This document shows, piece by piece, positions 49,099 to 57,057 of a DNA stretch of 64,000 bases. Below the pieces are notes generated by a model. It was not told the origin of the DNA and did not search any database. It worked only from the letters and a program-made list of their open reading frames with translations. Each line of letters starts with the position of its first letter. Position 1 is the first letter of the stretch. A program made the position numbers and the translations under genes. Origin of the DNA: Parvibaculum sedimenti (GTDB lineage: Bacteria; Pseudomonadota; Alphaproteobacteria; Parvibaculales; Parvibaculaceae); the NCBI RefSeq assembly GCF_009184905.1, contig NZ_WESC01000014.1:1-64000 (forward strand), written 5' to 3'.

Positions 49099-49268
49099 TT
49101 TTCACACGGCTCCTCATATGCGTCACCTTCATCGCCATCATTTTTCTGCTGCCGGCTTCGACGGCCATCCGCGACGCCGGACCGGCTTTGTGTGAGTGCC
49201 GGCCGGGCTGCGGCATTTCGACCAGAGACCCTGGAGCCGCGCTGGATTTTGCGCGGTTTGGCGTATGA
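49095..49268 (+). CDS. Small membrane/exported Cys-containing ORF (57 aa), candidate
   Basis: A TTG at 49095 overlaps the hypE stop (TTGA) and the frame runs 57 codons to TGA at 49266. The N-terminus is a hydrophobic helix ([20 protein letters not shown]) that could be a signal or membrane anchor, followed by [10 protein letters not shown]. Codons suit this genome. There is no Shine-Dalgarno site, so translation would rely on coupling to hypE. I know no family for it. It could equally be untranslated spacer. Confidence 0.35.
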   Translation: MIFTRLLICVTFIAIIFLLPASTAIRDAGPALCECRPGCGISTRDPGAALDFARFGV

Positions 49269-49339
49269 ATATTCGCCAAAGGCAATCGGCATGACGCGTG
49301 GAGGCGCTTTCCGCCCACGCGAATGGAGTGTAGCAAGAC

Positions 49340-49876
49340 ATGAGTAACGCCACGACGAATCGCGATCGCATTTTCGGTATTGTGCCCCGCAACCTTGCGA
49401 CGCCGGTCACGGCCTCCGTCTTCGTCGTCATAGGCGTCTCCGGTCTCATGCTCTTTTTCGGCCTCTTCGAGGATTCCGTTAAGGAGATGCACGAATGGAT
49501 CGGGCTCGCTTTTGTCGCGGCCGTGATCCTTCATCTGGCGCGGAACTGGATTCCCCTTCAGGTCATGATGCGGCAGAAGGCCACCAAGGCGTCGGCACTC
49601 GCCGTGGCGCTTGTCGCCGCAGTTTTCATCGGCGGCGCGATGATGGGCGGCGAAGAGGAAAATCCGCTTCGCGTCATGGCGCGCGCGGTCGAAACGGCGC
49701 CCCTCGAAGCGTCCGCAGCGGTGCTCGGCATTTCTCAGGACGAAATCTTCGCGCGCCTGCGCAAGGCCGGCATCGAGCCCGCGGCAGATGCGCGCTCGCT
49801 CGCCGACATCATCGAGAAGAGTGGCGCCGATCCGCGCCGCGTCATGGGCGCCGTGGTCGCCTCCACGCAGGACTAG
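49340..49876 (+). CDS. DUF4405-domain membrane protein
   Basis: A 178-residue protein with two to three transmembrane helices. Residues 18-70 (LATPVTASVFVVIGVSGLMLFF, then KEMHEWIGLAFVAAVILHLARNW) contain two histidines spaced as in di-helical b-heme anchors, the profile of DUF4405. The C-terminal half (RVMARAVETAPLEASAAVLGISQDEIFARLRKAGI) is a small soluble helical domain. It lies downstream of the hyp genes but is separated by about 240 bases. Function is unknown; a link to hydrogenase is positional only. Confidence 0.75.
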   Translation: MSNATTNRDRIFGIVPRNLATPVTASVFVVIGVSGLMLFFGLFEDSVKEMHEWIGLAFVAAVILHLARNWIPLQVMMRQKATKASALAVALVAAVFIGGAMMGGEEENPLRVMARAVETAPLEASAAVLGISQDEIFARLRKAGIEPAADARSLADIIEKSGADPRRVMGAVVASTQD

Positions 49877-50210
49877 CTGCTTCGAGACGGGCGTCTGTAC
49901 GGGCGAACAATATCCGGTTGAGTTCGCCCGGCACATACCTCAAGGCTTTGATGGGCTGATGCTGGGTGTCGGGTCGGGTCGCCTCGTGGAAGGAGGCCTT
50001 TCCGAATTGGAAGGGACGGTGCGGCGATCTTCGTCTCCCGGCTTTGACTTTACTGATCTCCTGCTTTCAAGATGATCCTTGTTTCAGGGTACTGATTTTA
50101 GCCAAGGCTTTCGCAGGCTGCGCGTTGTTGGTGTGCATTGAGCGTGTGATGTCCGCCAGCCGCGGACAGGCATCAGACTGACCTTGTCCTCTCACGCGAG
50201 ATTCTCGCTC
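49877..50210. other. Intergenic region with two hairpins
   Basis: No gene is recognised here. CGGGCGAAC (49900-49908) pairs with GTTCGCCCG (49922-49930), a 9-bp stem with 13-base loop just after the DUF4405 stop, with no T-run. TGTCCGC-CAGCC-GCGGACA (50151-50169), extendable with TGATG/CATCA, forms a second hairpin 41 bases before the next ATG and could be an operator or leader structure. Confidence 0.4.
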
Positions 50211-51749
50211 ATGCCTGAAGCCGGAAACCAGTCGGGGGCAGCAAGGCCAGATATCAGAACATTCGGCGTATCCTGGCCGTTGCTGATCGCGTTGGGGACG
50301 CTCTTTGGCGCGCTCGGTAGCTCGCGGTTCAATGCGGTTCTGGCAGACCCCGATACCTATTGGCATCTCGCCACAGGCCGCTGGATTATCGAACATAAAG
50401 CGCTTCCGCTGAGCGATCCGTTCTCGCATTCGATGCCGGGTGCGTCGTGGATGACGCATGAATGGCTGTCGGAGCTTGCGCTGACAGGTGTGTACCAGGC
50501 TGCTGGCTGGACCGGGCTGGTGGTTCTCGTCGTATTGTTGTTTGCAGGCACGTTGGCCTATCTGATGCGCTTCCTTCTTGCGCGCATGGAGCCGGCAGAC
50601 GCGCTGCTCTTTACCGGGTTTGCCGGCTCCATGCTGATGAGCCATCTCCTGGTCCGTCCGCATGTTCTCGTATGGCCGTTGCTCGCCATGTGGGTGGGGG
50701 CGCTGGTGAACGCGGTCGAGGAGCGGCGTTACCCGCCCTGGTGGCTGGTGCCGTTGATGGCGCTCTGGGCCAATATGCATGGGAGCTTCACCCTCGGCCT
50801 CGCGCTTGGTGCGGCGCTGGCTCTCGATGCCGTTCTGGCCAGTTCCCGGGAGCAGCGACGCGCTGCGGCAATGCGCTGGGGGAGCTTCGTCGGATTATCG
50901 GTTGTGGCGTCGATGGTCACCCCCCTGGGGTGGCACGGCCTTTGGTTCTCGGTCGAATTCATGCGGATGCCGGTGCTGCTCGATTCCATTATCGAGTGGC
51001 GTTCGCCCGATTTCCACAAGCCGCAGATATTTGAGCTTTGGCTGTTGCTGATATTGGTCCTGGGATGCACGGGCCGCCTGCGCTTGCCCTGGCTGCGCCT
51101 GCTTATGCTACTGGCCTTGGTGCATCTCGCGCTCAAGCATCAGCGTCATGTCGAAATTCTCGGGTTGGTATCGCCTTTTCTCATCGCCTCGTCGATTGCA
51201 TCACGCAAGCCGGTGGAGGAGGGTGCGAGGCAGAATGCTGCAACGCTCGACCGGCTATTCCACGCGCTCGCCGCGCCGGCGCGGCCGGGCGCACTCGCTG
51301 TCGCCATATTGTCAGGTGCGTTGTGGATTGGTGCAGTGCTGAAAGCGGGTGGATATGCTCCGGCGGCGGAGATTACTCCTGAGGCAGCTATGCGCGCCGC
51401 CGCGCAGGCAGGGGCGGCTGGTCCTGTTTTCAACTCATTCGAGTTTGGCGGTTATCTGATTTTCCGCGGCGTACCGGTGTTCATCGACGGTCGCGCGGAT
51501 ATGTATGGCGACGCATTTCTCAAGCGCTATCTGGATGCCCTGAATCTCACGGATCCGGAGAATCTCCCGAAAATACTGGCGGACTACCATGTCGGATGGA
51601 CGCTGCTACATAAGGGAACGCCAGCGGTGGCGGTGCTGGACCGGATGCCCGGGTGGCGGCGTGTCTACTCCGACGAACTGGCGGTCGTGCATGTTCGCGA
51701 AGACGGCGGCGTAACGCGCGCGGGAGCTGCCAGTGGGGCCTCGAATTAG
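50211..51749 (+). CDS. Polytopic membrane protein of unknown function
   Basis: A 512-residue protein with about ten transmembrane helices and a C-terminal soluble part. The N-terminal loop DPDTYWHLATGRWIIEHKALPLSDPFSHSMPGASWMTHEWLSE is a conserved signature of an uncharacterised family seen in several phyla, with charged residues that suggest a lipid-linked sugar or GT-C-type enzyme. The C-terminus contains FNSFEFGGYLIFRGVPVFIDGRADMYG. No gene symbol applies. ATG 50211 is used; a TTG at 50184 is possible. A terminator-like hairpin follows. Neighbouring genes are glycosyltransferases. Confidence 0.7.
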   Translation: MPEAGNQSGAARPDIRTFGVSWPLLIALGTLFGALGSSRFNAVLADPDTYWHLATGRWIIEHKALPLSDPFSHSMPGASWMTHEWLSELALTGVYQAAGWTGLVVLVVLLFAGTLAYLMRFLLARMEPADALLFTGFAGSMLMSHLLVRPHVLVWPLLAMWVGALVNAVEERRYPPWWLVPLMALWANMHGSFTLGLALGAALALDAVLASSREQRRAAAMRWGSFVGLSVVASMVTPLGWHGLWFSVEFMRMPVLLDSIIEWRSPDFHKPQIFELWLLLILVLGCTGRLRLPWLRLLMLLALVHLALKHQRHVEILGLVSPFLIASSIASRKPVEEGARQNAATLDRLFHALAAPARPGALAVAILSGALWIGAVLKAGGYAPAAEITPEAAMRAAAQAGAAGPVFNSFEFGGYLIFRGVPVFIDGRADMYGDAFLKRYLDALNLTDPENLPKILADYHVGWTLLHKGTPAVAVLDRMPGWRRVYSDELAVVHVREDGGVTRAGAASGASN

Positions 51750-51759
51750 CGGGGCGAAT

Positions 51760-51793
51760 GCCGGGCCTGCCTTCGGCGCCCGGCTTTGACTTT
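51760..51793 (+). terminator. Terminator after the membrane protein gene
   Basis: GCCGGGC (51760-51766) pairs with GCCCGGC (51778-51784), with an 11-base loop, followed by TTTGACTTT. It is 11 bases beyond the stop at 51749. Confidence 0.7.
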
Positions 51794-51861
51794 CCGTTTA
51801 TTCCCGACTTCAAATAGAACCATGTTACTGGGCTTTGGATTCCTGTTGGGGGAGCCGCAAA

Positions 51862-52590
51862 TTGGAACAGGCTTCTGAAAGGCCGGATATAATATTCGTC
51901 AGCTTCGACGAGCCGAATGCCGATGCACATTTCGAGCGGCTTAAAAGCTTCGAGCCGTCAGCAAAGCGCGTACATGGGGTACGCGGAATTTACGCCGCCT
52001 ATCAGGCCGTCGCGGAGACGGCCACCACGTCTCATTTCTATATGGTCGATGCCGATAGCTGGGTTCTCGACGATTTTTCCTTTGCGATTCCGGATGAGGC
52101 CTCGCTGGCTGACATCAAAATGTGGAGTGCGCGAAACGCCGTAAACGGATTGCGATGGTTCAACGGTGGGTTGAAGCTCCTGAGCAGGCGCGCCGTCCTG
52201 TCGATGAATCCCGGCTCCATCGACTTCTTTTCATCGATGGCGGGTGAGCGTGTGCTGTCGGGGGAGATCGCTACGGAGACGCGGTTCAATGCGACCCCCT
52301 TCCTTGCCTGGCGGGCGGGCTTTCGCGAATGTGCCAAGTTGACGGGAAAAGTGGTCCGGTTTCGTGATGCCGGGGAGCATCTGAATATCTGGCAGACGCA
52401 AGGCGCGGACAAGCTCAACGGTGCCTGGTGTATGCTGGGCGCACGCATGGGGGCGAATTACGGTTTGAAGAATCCGGCCGGCCACTCGCTCCTCAAGATC
52501 AACGACATGCGGTGGCTGTATGACGTGTTCGAAGACGCGCGGAAATCGAACGCCATAGCGACGATATTGGCAGAGATTGCGGGCGGCTGA
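51862..52590 (+). CDS. Glycosyltransferase-like protein (possible GT-A fold)
   Basis: A 242-residue protein. DIIFVSFDEPNADAHFERLK and HFYMVDADSWVLDDFSF show the strand-turn-DAD layout of a GT-A nucleotide-sugar transferase, where DAD would bind metal. It resembles uncharacterised proteins encoded by T4-like phages and by surface-polysaccharide clusters (my impression from the pattern, not a search). TTG 51862 has GGGGGAG upstream; a longer TTG at 51835 has none. A GT25 gene lies on the opposite strand just downstream. Base composition dips here, suggesting an acquired patch. Confidence 0.55.
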   Translation: MEQASERPDIIFVSFDEPNADAHFERLKSFEPSAKRVHGVRGIYAAYQAVAETATTSHFYMVDADSWVLDDFSFAIPDEASLADIKMWSARNAVNGLRWFNGGLKLLSRRAVLSMNPGSIDFFSSMAGERVLSGEIATETRFNATPFLAWRAGFRECAKLTGKVVRFRDAGEHLNIWQTQGADKLNGAWCMLGARMGANYGLKNPAGHSLLKINDMRWLYDVFEDARKSNAIATILAEIAGG

Positions 52591-52610
52591 GCCCGCCTGT
52601 GCCGCCAGTC

Positions 52611-53354
52611 TTAGTCGAAGGGGACGCACAGCGAGAAATGGAGCGGCCGCTTTGCCAGCGACCTCAAGTCGTGAAGCCTTCGCCCCATGCTGTAGCGCAA
52701 TGTCCGCTTCGGCTTTCGCGCGCGATGTGCCTCGATGCTGCTGTCGGTCTGGTTCTGGCCGAGATAAGGTGGCTGAATGCACAGTGCAGGCGTCATCTGA
52801 TAGATGCGGAGTTGCGCGAATTCGGGGACGCGGTGGTCGAACATCAGAACGTCCACCGGATAGAGATAGGTTTCCGAAAGTTCGAGCAGCTTTTCCGCCC
52901 CGCGGTGGCTGACGATATACCCGCCGGCACCCAGATGGCGAGAGCGCAGCCGGTAGAGATTTCGATCTTCGATCTGGCTATCGGATTGTTTGTCGAGCAG
53001 GATGTCTTGCTGCGTCGTCTCGATCTTGATGAGATCGTAGCAGGCTGGCAACCAGTGATGCTGAGCGATGATGCGGTTGAAATCTGCACTGAGCAGCGCG
53101 TCGTCTTCGAGCACGCAAGCGCAGGGTTCTCCGCTAGCCAGCAATTCCGTCCATGCGGCGCGGTGGCTCTTGGTGCATCCGATCTCTGGAGGCGAGAGGT
53201 CGTAGCCGTCCGGGAAATGAAGGCCGCGGGCGAGTTCCTGCGGAGGCAGTTTCCAGCCGTCAATGGCCGCAATACGACGAAGGCCGGGTACCTGTGCTTG
53301 CATTGCCGCCAGGCGTCCGGTTTGGTTATCGAGATTGATGACGTAAACGTCCAA
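52611..53354 (-). CDS. Glycosyltransferase family 25 protein (LPS/capsule)
   Basis: A 247-residue GT25 enzyme, the family that adds galactose or related sugars to LPS or other glycans. MDVYVINLDNQTGRLAAM is the GT25 start (VInLdrs-like). EIGCTKSHRAAWTELL and CVLEDDALLS, with the acidic metal-binding triad, and YIVSHRGAEKLLEL follow. Its C-terminal part ends with a basic tail. I chose the TTG at 53354 (GGAG eight bases upstream); a GTG at 53438 would add 28 residues of no family content. It converges with the preceding glycosyltransferase gene. Confidence 0.82.
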   Translation of the reverse strand: MDVYVINLDNQTGRLAAMQAQVPGLRRIAAIDGWKLPPQELARGLHFPDGYDLSPPEIGCTKSHRAAWTELLASGEPCACVLEDDALLSADFNRIIAQHHWLPACYDLIKIETTQQDILLDKQSDSQIEDRNLYRLRSRHLGAGGYIVSHRGAEKLLELSETYLYPVDVLMFDHRVPEFAQLRIYQMTPALCIQPPYLGQNQTDSSIEAHRARKPKRTLRYSMGRRLHDLRSLAKRPLHFSLCVPFD

Positions 53355-53488
53355 GCAAACGGCTCCGGCAAAAATTTGTTTGAGAATATCTTTATGAGAT
53401 TCGTATTTAGTATAATCACTTGGCGCATGGGTTTCCACTTTGGGAACAAATCGTTGAAAATATCCGGAAAATTTTTACGTGATTGAGC

Positions 53489-54043
53489 ATGAGTAAAGCC
53501 TTCACAAAAGAAAATGAAGCGGAAGCCGACGACGATCTCGACGCTGCCGATGCTTTGCCTCCGGGCACGAAGAATTACATTACACGCCAGGGTTTCGAGC
53601 GGTTGCAGGCTGAACTGCGCCAGCTCAAGCGCGTTGAGCGACCGAAGGTTGTCGAGACTGTGGCGTGGGCCGCCGGGAATGGCGATCGCTCGGAGAATGG
53701 CGATTACATTTATGGAAAGAAGCGGTTGCGCGAAATTGATCGCCGCATGCGTTTTTTGGGCAAGCGGCTCGAAATCGCCGAGGTCGTCGATCCGGCCCGT
53801 CAGAAGAAGCGCGATCAGGTCTTCTTTGGCGCGATCGTTACTTATGAGAATGAAGCGGGCGAGGAGCGGACCGTGCGCATCGTCGGCGTGGATGAGGCGC
53901 GCAGCGAACTTGGTGAAATAAGCTGGGTGTCGCCCGTCGCGCGGGCCTTGTTGAAGGCGGAAGTGGGTGATCAGGTGGAAGCGCGCACGCCGACCGGTCC
54001 CGAAACGCTTGAGATCGTCGATATTCGATACGAAGAAAAATGA
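53489..54043 (+). CDS. greB: Transcript cleavage factor GreB
   Basis: A 184-residue factor that rescues backtracked RNA polymerase. An N-terminal acidic extension precedes the Gre coiled-coil (YITRQGFERLQAELRQLKRVERPKVVETVAWAAGNGDRSENGDYIYGKKRLREIDRRMRFLGKRL); the tip residues Asp and Glu (GDRSENGDY) are present. The C-terminal FKBP-like domain has FFGAIVTYENEAGEERTVRIVG. The basic ring (KKRLREIDRR) favours GreB over GreA. It shares a bidirectional terminator with the DEAD-box gene. Confidence 0.93.
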   Translation: MSKAFTKENEAEADDDLDAADALPPGTKNYITRQGFERLQAELRQLKRVERPKVVETVAWAAGNGDRSENGDYIYGKKRLREIDRRMRFLGKRLEIAEVVDPARQKKRDQVFFGAIVTYENEAGEERTVRIVGVDEARSELGEISWVSPVARALLKAEVGDQVEARTPTGPETLEIVDIRYEEK

Positions 54044-54046
54044 AAA

Positions 54047-54081
54047 AGGCCGGGAAAGTTGAAGTTCCCGGCCTCTCGTTT
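54047..54081. terminator. Bidirectional terminator between greB and the helicase gene
   Basis: AGGCCGGGAA (54047-54056) pairs perfectly with TTCCCGGCCT (54065-54074), a 10-bp stem with loop AGTTGAAG. T-rich bases follow (TCTCGTTTCG), and AAAAA precedes it on the other side, which reads as a T-run on the minus strand, so it can end transcription from both convergent genes. Confidence 0.85.
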
Positions 54082-54102
54082 CGTTGAAGTCAGTTGCTGT
54101 AA

Positions 54103-55488
54103 TCAGCCGCCATTGGCGGAACGCTTGCGGGCGCGGCTGCCGGGGCGGTTGCGGCTCTGGTTGCGGCCGCCATCATTCTTGCGCTGTTCGCCCTGTGCTG
54201 TGGCCGCATGCCCCGATGCGCCGGGGCGCTTGCCATGCGCCTGCGACTTGCCTTGCGGCTTGCCGCCGCGCGGCTGGCCCTGTTTCGGACGCTGCTGCTG
54301 GCGGCGTTCGCCCTGAGGCTCTGCCGCGAAGGCGGCCGAAGGCGTGTCGCCGATCAGCGGGCGCGTATCGACGACCTGAAGCGTGCGACGCGTCAGACGT
54401 TCGATCTGCTTCAGATAAGAGCGTTCCGAAGCGTCGCAGAAGGAGAGGGCGATGCCGCTCGTTCCCGCGCGGGCCGTGCGGCCGATGCGGTGGACATAGC
54501 TTTCCGGCTCGTTCGGCAATTCGAAATTGATGACATGCGTGATGCCATCGACGTCAATGCCGCGCGCGGCGATATCGGTCGCCACGAGGACGCGGGCCTG
54601 TCCGCTGCGGAACTGCTCCAACGCGCGCTGACGGGCGCCTTGCGACTTGTTGCCGTGGATCGCTTCCGACGGCACACCGCCCTTTTCGAGCTGCTCGCTG
54701 ACGCGGTTGGCGCAGTGCTTGGTGCGCGTGAAGATGATGACGCGGGAGAGGTCGGGGTTTTCGAGAAGCTTGGCGAGAAGCTCGCGCTTGCGCTTCTGAT
54801 CAACGAAAAGCACATGCTGTTCGATGCGATCCACCGTCACGACTTCCGGCGTGACTTCAACGCGAACCGGCGAGCGCAGAATTTCTGCCGCCAGCGACTC
54901 GATTGACTTCGGCATGGTCGCGGAGAAGAGCAGCGAATTGCGCTCGCGCGGCATGGTGGCGATGATCTTCTTCACGTCGTTGACGAAGCCCATGTCGAGC
55001 ATGCGGTCGGCTTCGTCGAGCACGAGAATCTTCGTGTCGGCAAGCTTCACATGGCGCTGGTTCATCAGGTCGAGCAGTCGGCCGGGCGTGGCGACGAGAA
55101 TGTCGACGCCGTTCGCCATCGCCTTCACCTGACGCAGCTGGCTCACGCCGCCGAAGATGACCGTGTGGCTGAGGTGAAGGTGGCGTCCATAGACCGCAAG
55201 GCTCTCGTCGATCTGGATGGCGAGTTCGCGCGTCGGCGCGAGGATCAGCGCGCGCGCGCCGCGGGGCGTGCGCTTCGTCTGGTCATGGGCAAGTTTTTGA
55301 AGGATCGGCAGTGCGAAGGCCGCAGTCTTGCCGGTGCCCGTCTGGGCGAGGCCGAGCAGGTCGCGGCCCTGAAGCAGCGAGGGAATCGCCTGCATCTGAA
55401 TGGGGGTGGGGGTCTCATAGCCCTCGGCGGCAAGCGCACGGCAAATGGGCTCGACAATGCCGAGATCGGCAAAAGTTTGGGTCGTCAT
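54103..55488 (-). CDS. DEAD-box ATP-dependent RNA helicase (RhlE-like)
   Basis: A 461-residue RNA helicase. Conserved motifs: Q motif (PTPIQMQAIP), I (AQTGTGKTA), Ia (PTRELA), II (DEAD), III (SATMP), IV (VIIFTRTKHCANRVSEQL), V (VATDIAARGIDVDGITHVINFELP) and VI (HRIGRTARAG). The C-terminal tail is Arg/Lys/Gln/Gly-rich (QRPKQGQPRGGKPQGKSQAHG), typical for RhlE proteins that bind RNA and act in ribosome assembly or the degradosome. A long upstream spacer of 390 bases may form a regulated leader. Confidence 0.94.
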   Translation of the reverse strand: MTTQTFADLGIVEPICRALAAEGYETPTPIQMQAIPSLLQGRDLLGLAQTGTGKTAAFALPILQKLAHDQTKRTPRGARALILAPTRELAIQIDESLAVYGRHLHLSHTVIFGGVSQLRQVKAMANGVDILVATPGRLLDLMNQRHVKLADTKILVLDEADRMLDMGFVNDVKKIIATMPRERNSLLFSATMPKSIESLAAEILRSPVRVEVTPEVVTVDRIEQHVLFVDQKRKRELLAKLLENPDLSRVIIFTRTKHCANRVSEQLEKGGVPSEAIHGNKSQGARQRALEQFRSGQARVLVATDIAARGIDVDGITHVINFELPNEPESYVHRIGRTARAGTSGIALSFCDASERSYLKQIERLTRRTLQVVDTRPLIGDTPSAAFAAEPQGERRQQQRPKQGQPRGGKPQGKSQAHGKRPGASGHAATAQGEQRKNDGGRNQSRNRPGSRARKRSANGG

Positions 55489-55880
55489 GCTGTCACTAAT
55501 CTTTCAGACAAGCGGATCGGCACCGACCGGTATGGTCGGACCTCTGGCGCGGGTTACCGCGTCCAACGCGCTTGGATCGGGGGGATCTGACTGTGCCGAG
55601 ATTAGGCGCGTCCGGGGCGCAAGGCCCGCTGAAATGGACGGCGCAAAGCGCGCTCGCGAGAACAGTCAGGAGGGTAGATGCGCTCTCCGTCGCCATAAGT
55701 CAAGGTGCCGCGACGGCGGTGGTTCTCGTGACGCTCCGAATTCAGAACATTTCTGTCATATTTCGAGAGGACCGGGCGTTCCCGCGAAGAGATGCGACAC
55801 GCGCCTTTCCCCATTGAGGCGGCGGCTCATTCTGGGCATGATCGCGCCATTCGCGAGGCTAAGGGCGTAAAGGGGAAGCG
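55489..55880. other. Intergenic region between the helicase gene and corA
   Basis: 390 bases with no gene visible on either strand. It must contain the divergent promoters of the helicase (minus) and corA (plus). AAAGGGGAAGCG precedes the corA ATG. No riboswitch-like pattern was recognised. Confidence 0.5.
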
Positions 55881-56849
55881 ATGATAACTGCCTATGTGAG
55901 ATCGAACGGCACGCTTAGCCCTTTGCCTGTCGAACCACATGGGCAGATCCCCGAGGCTGTGGTGTGGCTCGATCTGTTGGAGCCGACGCCTGAGGAGGAG
56001 CACTTCGTTGACGAGGTGCTCGGCCTCGACGTTCCCTCCGAAGAAGAAATGCAGGAGATCGAGGTATCGAGCCGACTCTATCAGGAGCGTGGCGCGCTCT
56101 ACATGACGGCAACCGTCATGGTTGGCGCCGACACGGCCAAGCCCGGCCGCTCGCCTGTTACCTTCGTTCTCGTCGGTCACCGCCTTCTCACGCTGCGCTA
56201 TGCGGAGCCGCTGCCTTTTCGTGTTTTCGCTGCAAAGGCGCGGCGCCACACCGTCCCCTCGAGCACGGGCGAGGAGGTATTGGCCGGACTTCTGGATGCC
56301 ATCGTCGATCGCGTCGCTGATATCCTTGAGCGCGTTCAGGGCGAGATCGACACGCTGTCGAGCGACATCTTCGTGCGCGATGAAAATGCCCCCAAGCTCG
56401 ATTTCGACGAGGTGCTGCGGCGCGTCGGTCAGGTGCAGGCGTTGACGACTCAGGCGCGCGAAAGCCTCGTCAGCATTGCGCGGCTTTTGAGCTTCATTGG
56501 CAGGCCCGGCGAAACGAAGCTGCCCAAGGCCTTCGAAAGGGGGTTCAAGACCATTGCCCGAGACGTCATGGCCTTGAGCGACCATGCGAGCTTTCTGACC
56601 AGCAACATCAACTTCATGCTCGATGCCACGCTCGGCATGATCAATAACGAGCAGAACGGGATCATCAAGATATTCTCGGTGGCCGCCGTGGTCTTCCTGC
56701 CGCCGACGCTCGTTGCCAGCATTTACGGCATGAATTTCGACATTATTCCCGAACTGAAATGGCAATTCGGCTATCTCTGGGCCATCGGATTGATGGTCGC
56801 TTCCGCCATTGTGCCCTACTGGTATTTCAAGCGGCGCGGATGGCTCTAG
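55881..56849 (+). CDS. corA: CorA-family magnesium/divalent cation transporter
   Basis: A 322-residue channel-like Mg2+ transporter. A long acidic cytosolic N-terminal domain with a helical stalk precedes two C-terminal transmembrane helices. The selectivity motif YGMNFD (Gly-Met-Asn) joins the helices (VFLPPTLVASIYGMNFDIIPE), as in all CorA proteins, and the protein ends with the basic tail YFKRRGWL. The start is preceded by AAGGGGAAGCG. Confidence 0.94.
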   Translation: MITAYVRSNGTLSPLPVEPHGQIPEAVVWLDLLEPTPEEEHFVDEVLGLDVPSEEEMQEIEVSSRLYQERGALYMTATVMVGADTAKPGRSPVTFVLVGHRLLTLRYAEPLPFRVFAAKARRHTVPSSTGEEVLAGLLDAIVDRVADILERVQGEIDTLSSDIFVRDENAPKLDFDEVLRRVGQVQALTTQARESLVSIARLLSFIGRPGETKLPKAFERGFKTIARDVMALSDHASFLTSNINFMLDATLGMINNEQNGIIKIFSVAAVVFLPPTLVASIYGMNFDIIPELKWQFGYLWAIGLMVASAIVPYWYFKRRGWL

Positions 56850-57057
56850 ACGATTGAACCTGTGAATATGAAAGCTGAGTAATAGGGGGCACTTATGTGC
56901 CAAATTCCCTTGCGGTAGTATGTGATAAAATGTTCACTACGCGCCGAACGGGGCGGCAGGTTCCGCCCGAAAAACCGGAGAAATCTGCGCTTTTTGGGGC
57001 GGTCCTGAACTGGTCCCGGAGACTGCAAACGGCGCGTCTGGCGCCTGAGAGGGACGA
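56850..57057. promoter_or_regulatory. Leader of the arn operon with hairpins
   Basis: GGCAC-TTAT-GTGCC (from about 56885) and GGGCGG-CAGGTT-CCGCCC (56951-56968) are small inverted repeats in the 208-base gap before the arn operon. Its promoter, and possibly a PhoP/PmrA-like control site, should lie here; I could not identify one with confidence. Confidence 0.4.

Noticed and set aside
49025-49936. A 303-residue minus-strand frame opposite hypE end and DUF4405
   Set aside because: No family match and no ribosome site; antisense to recognised genes.
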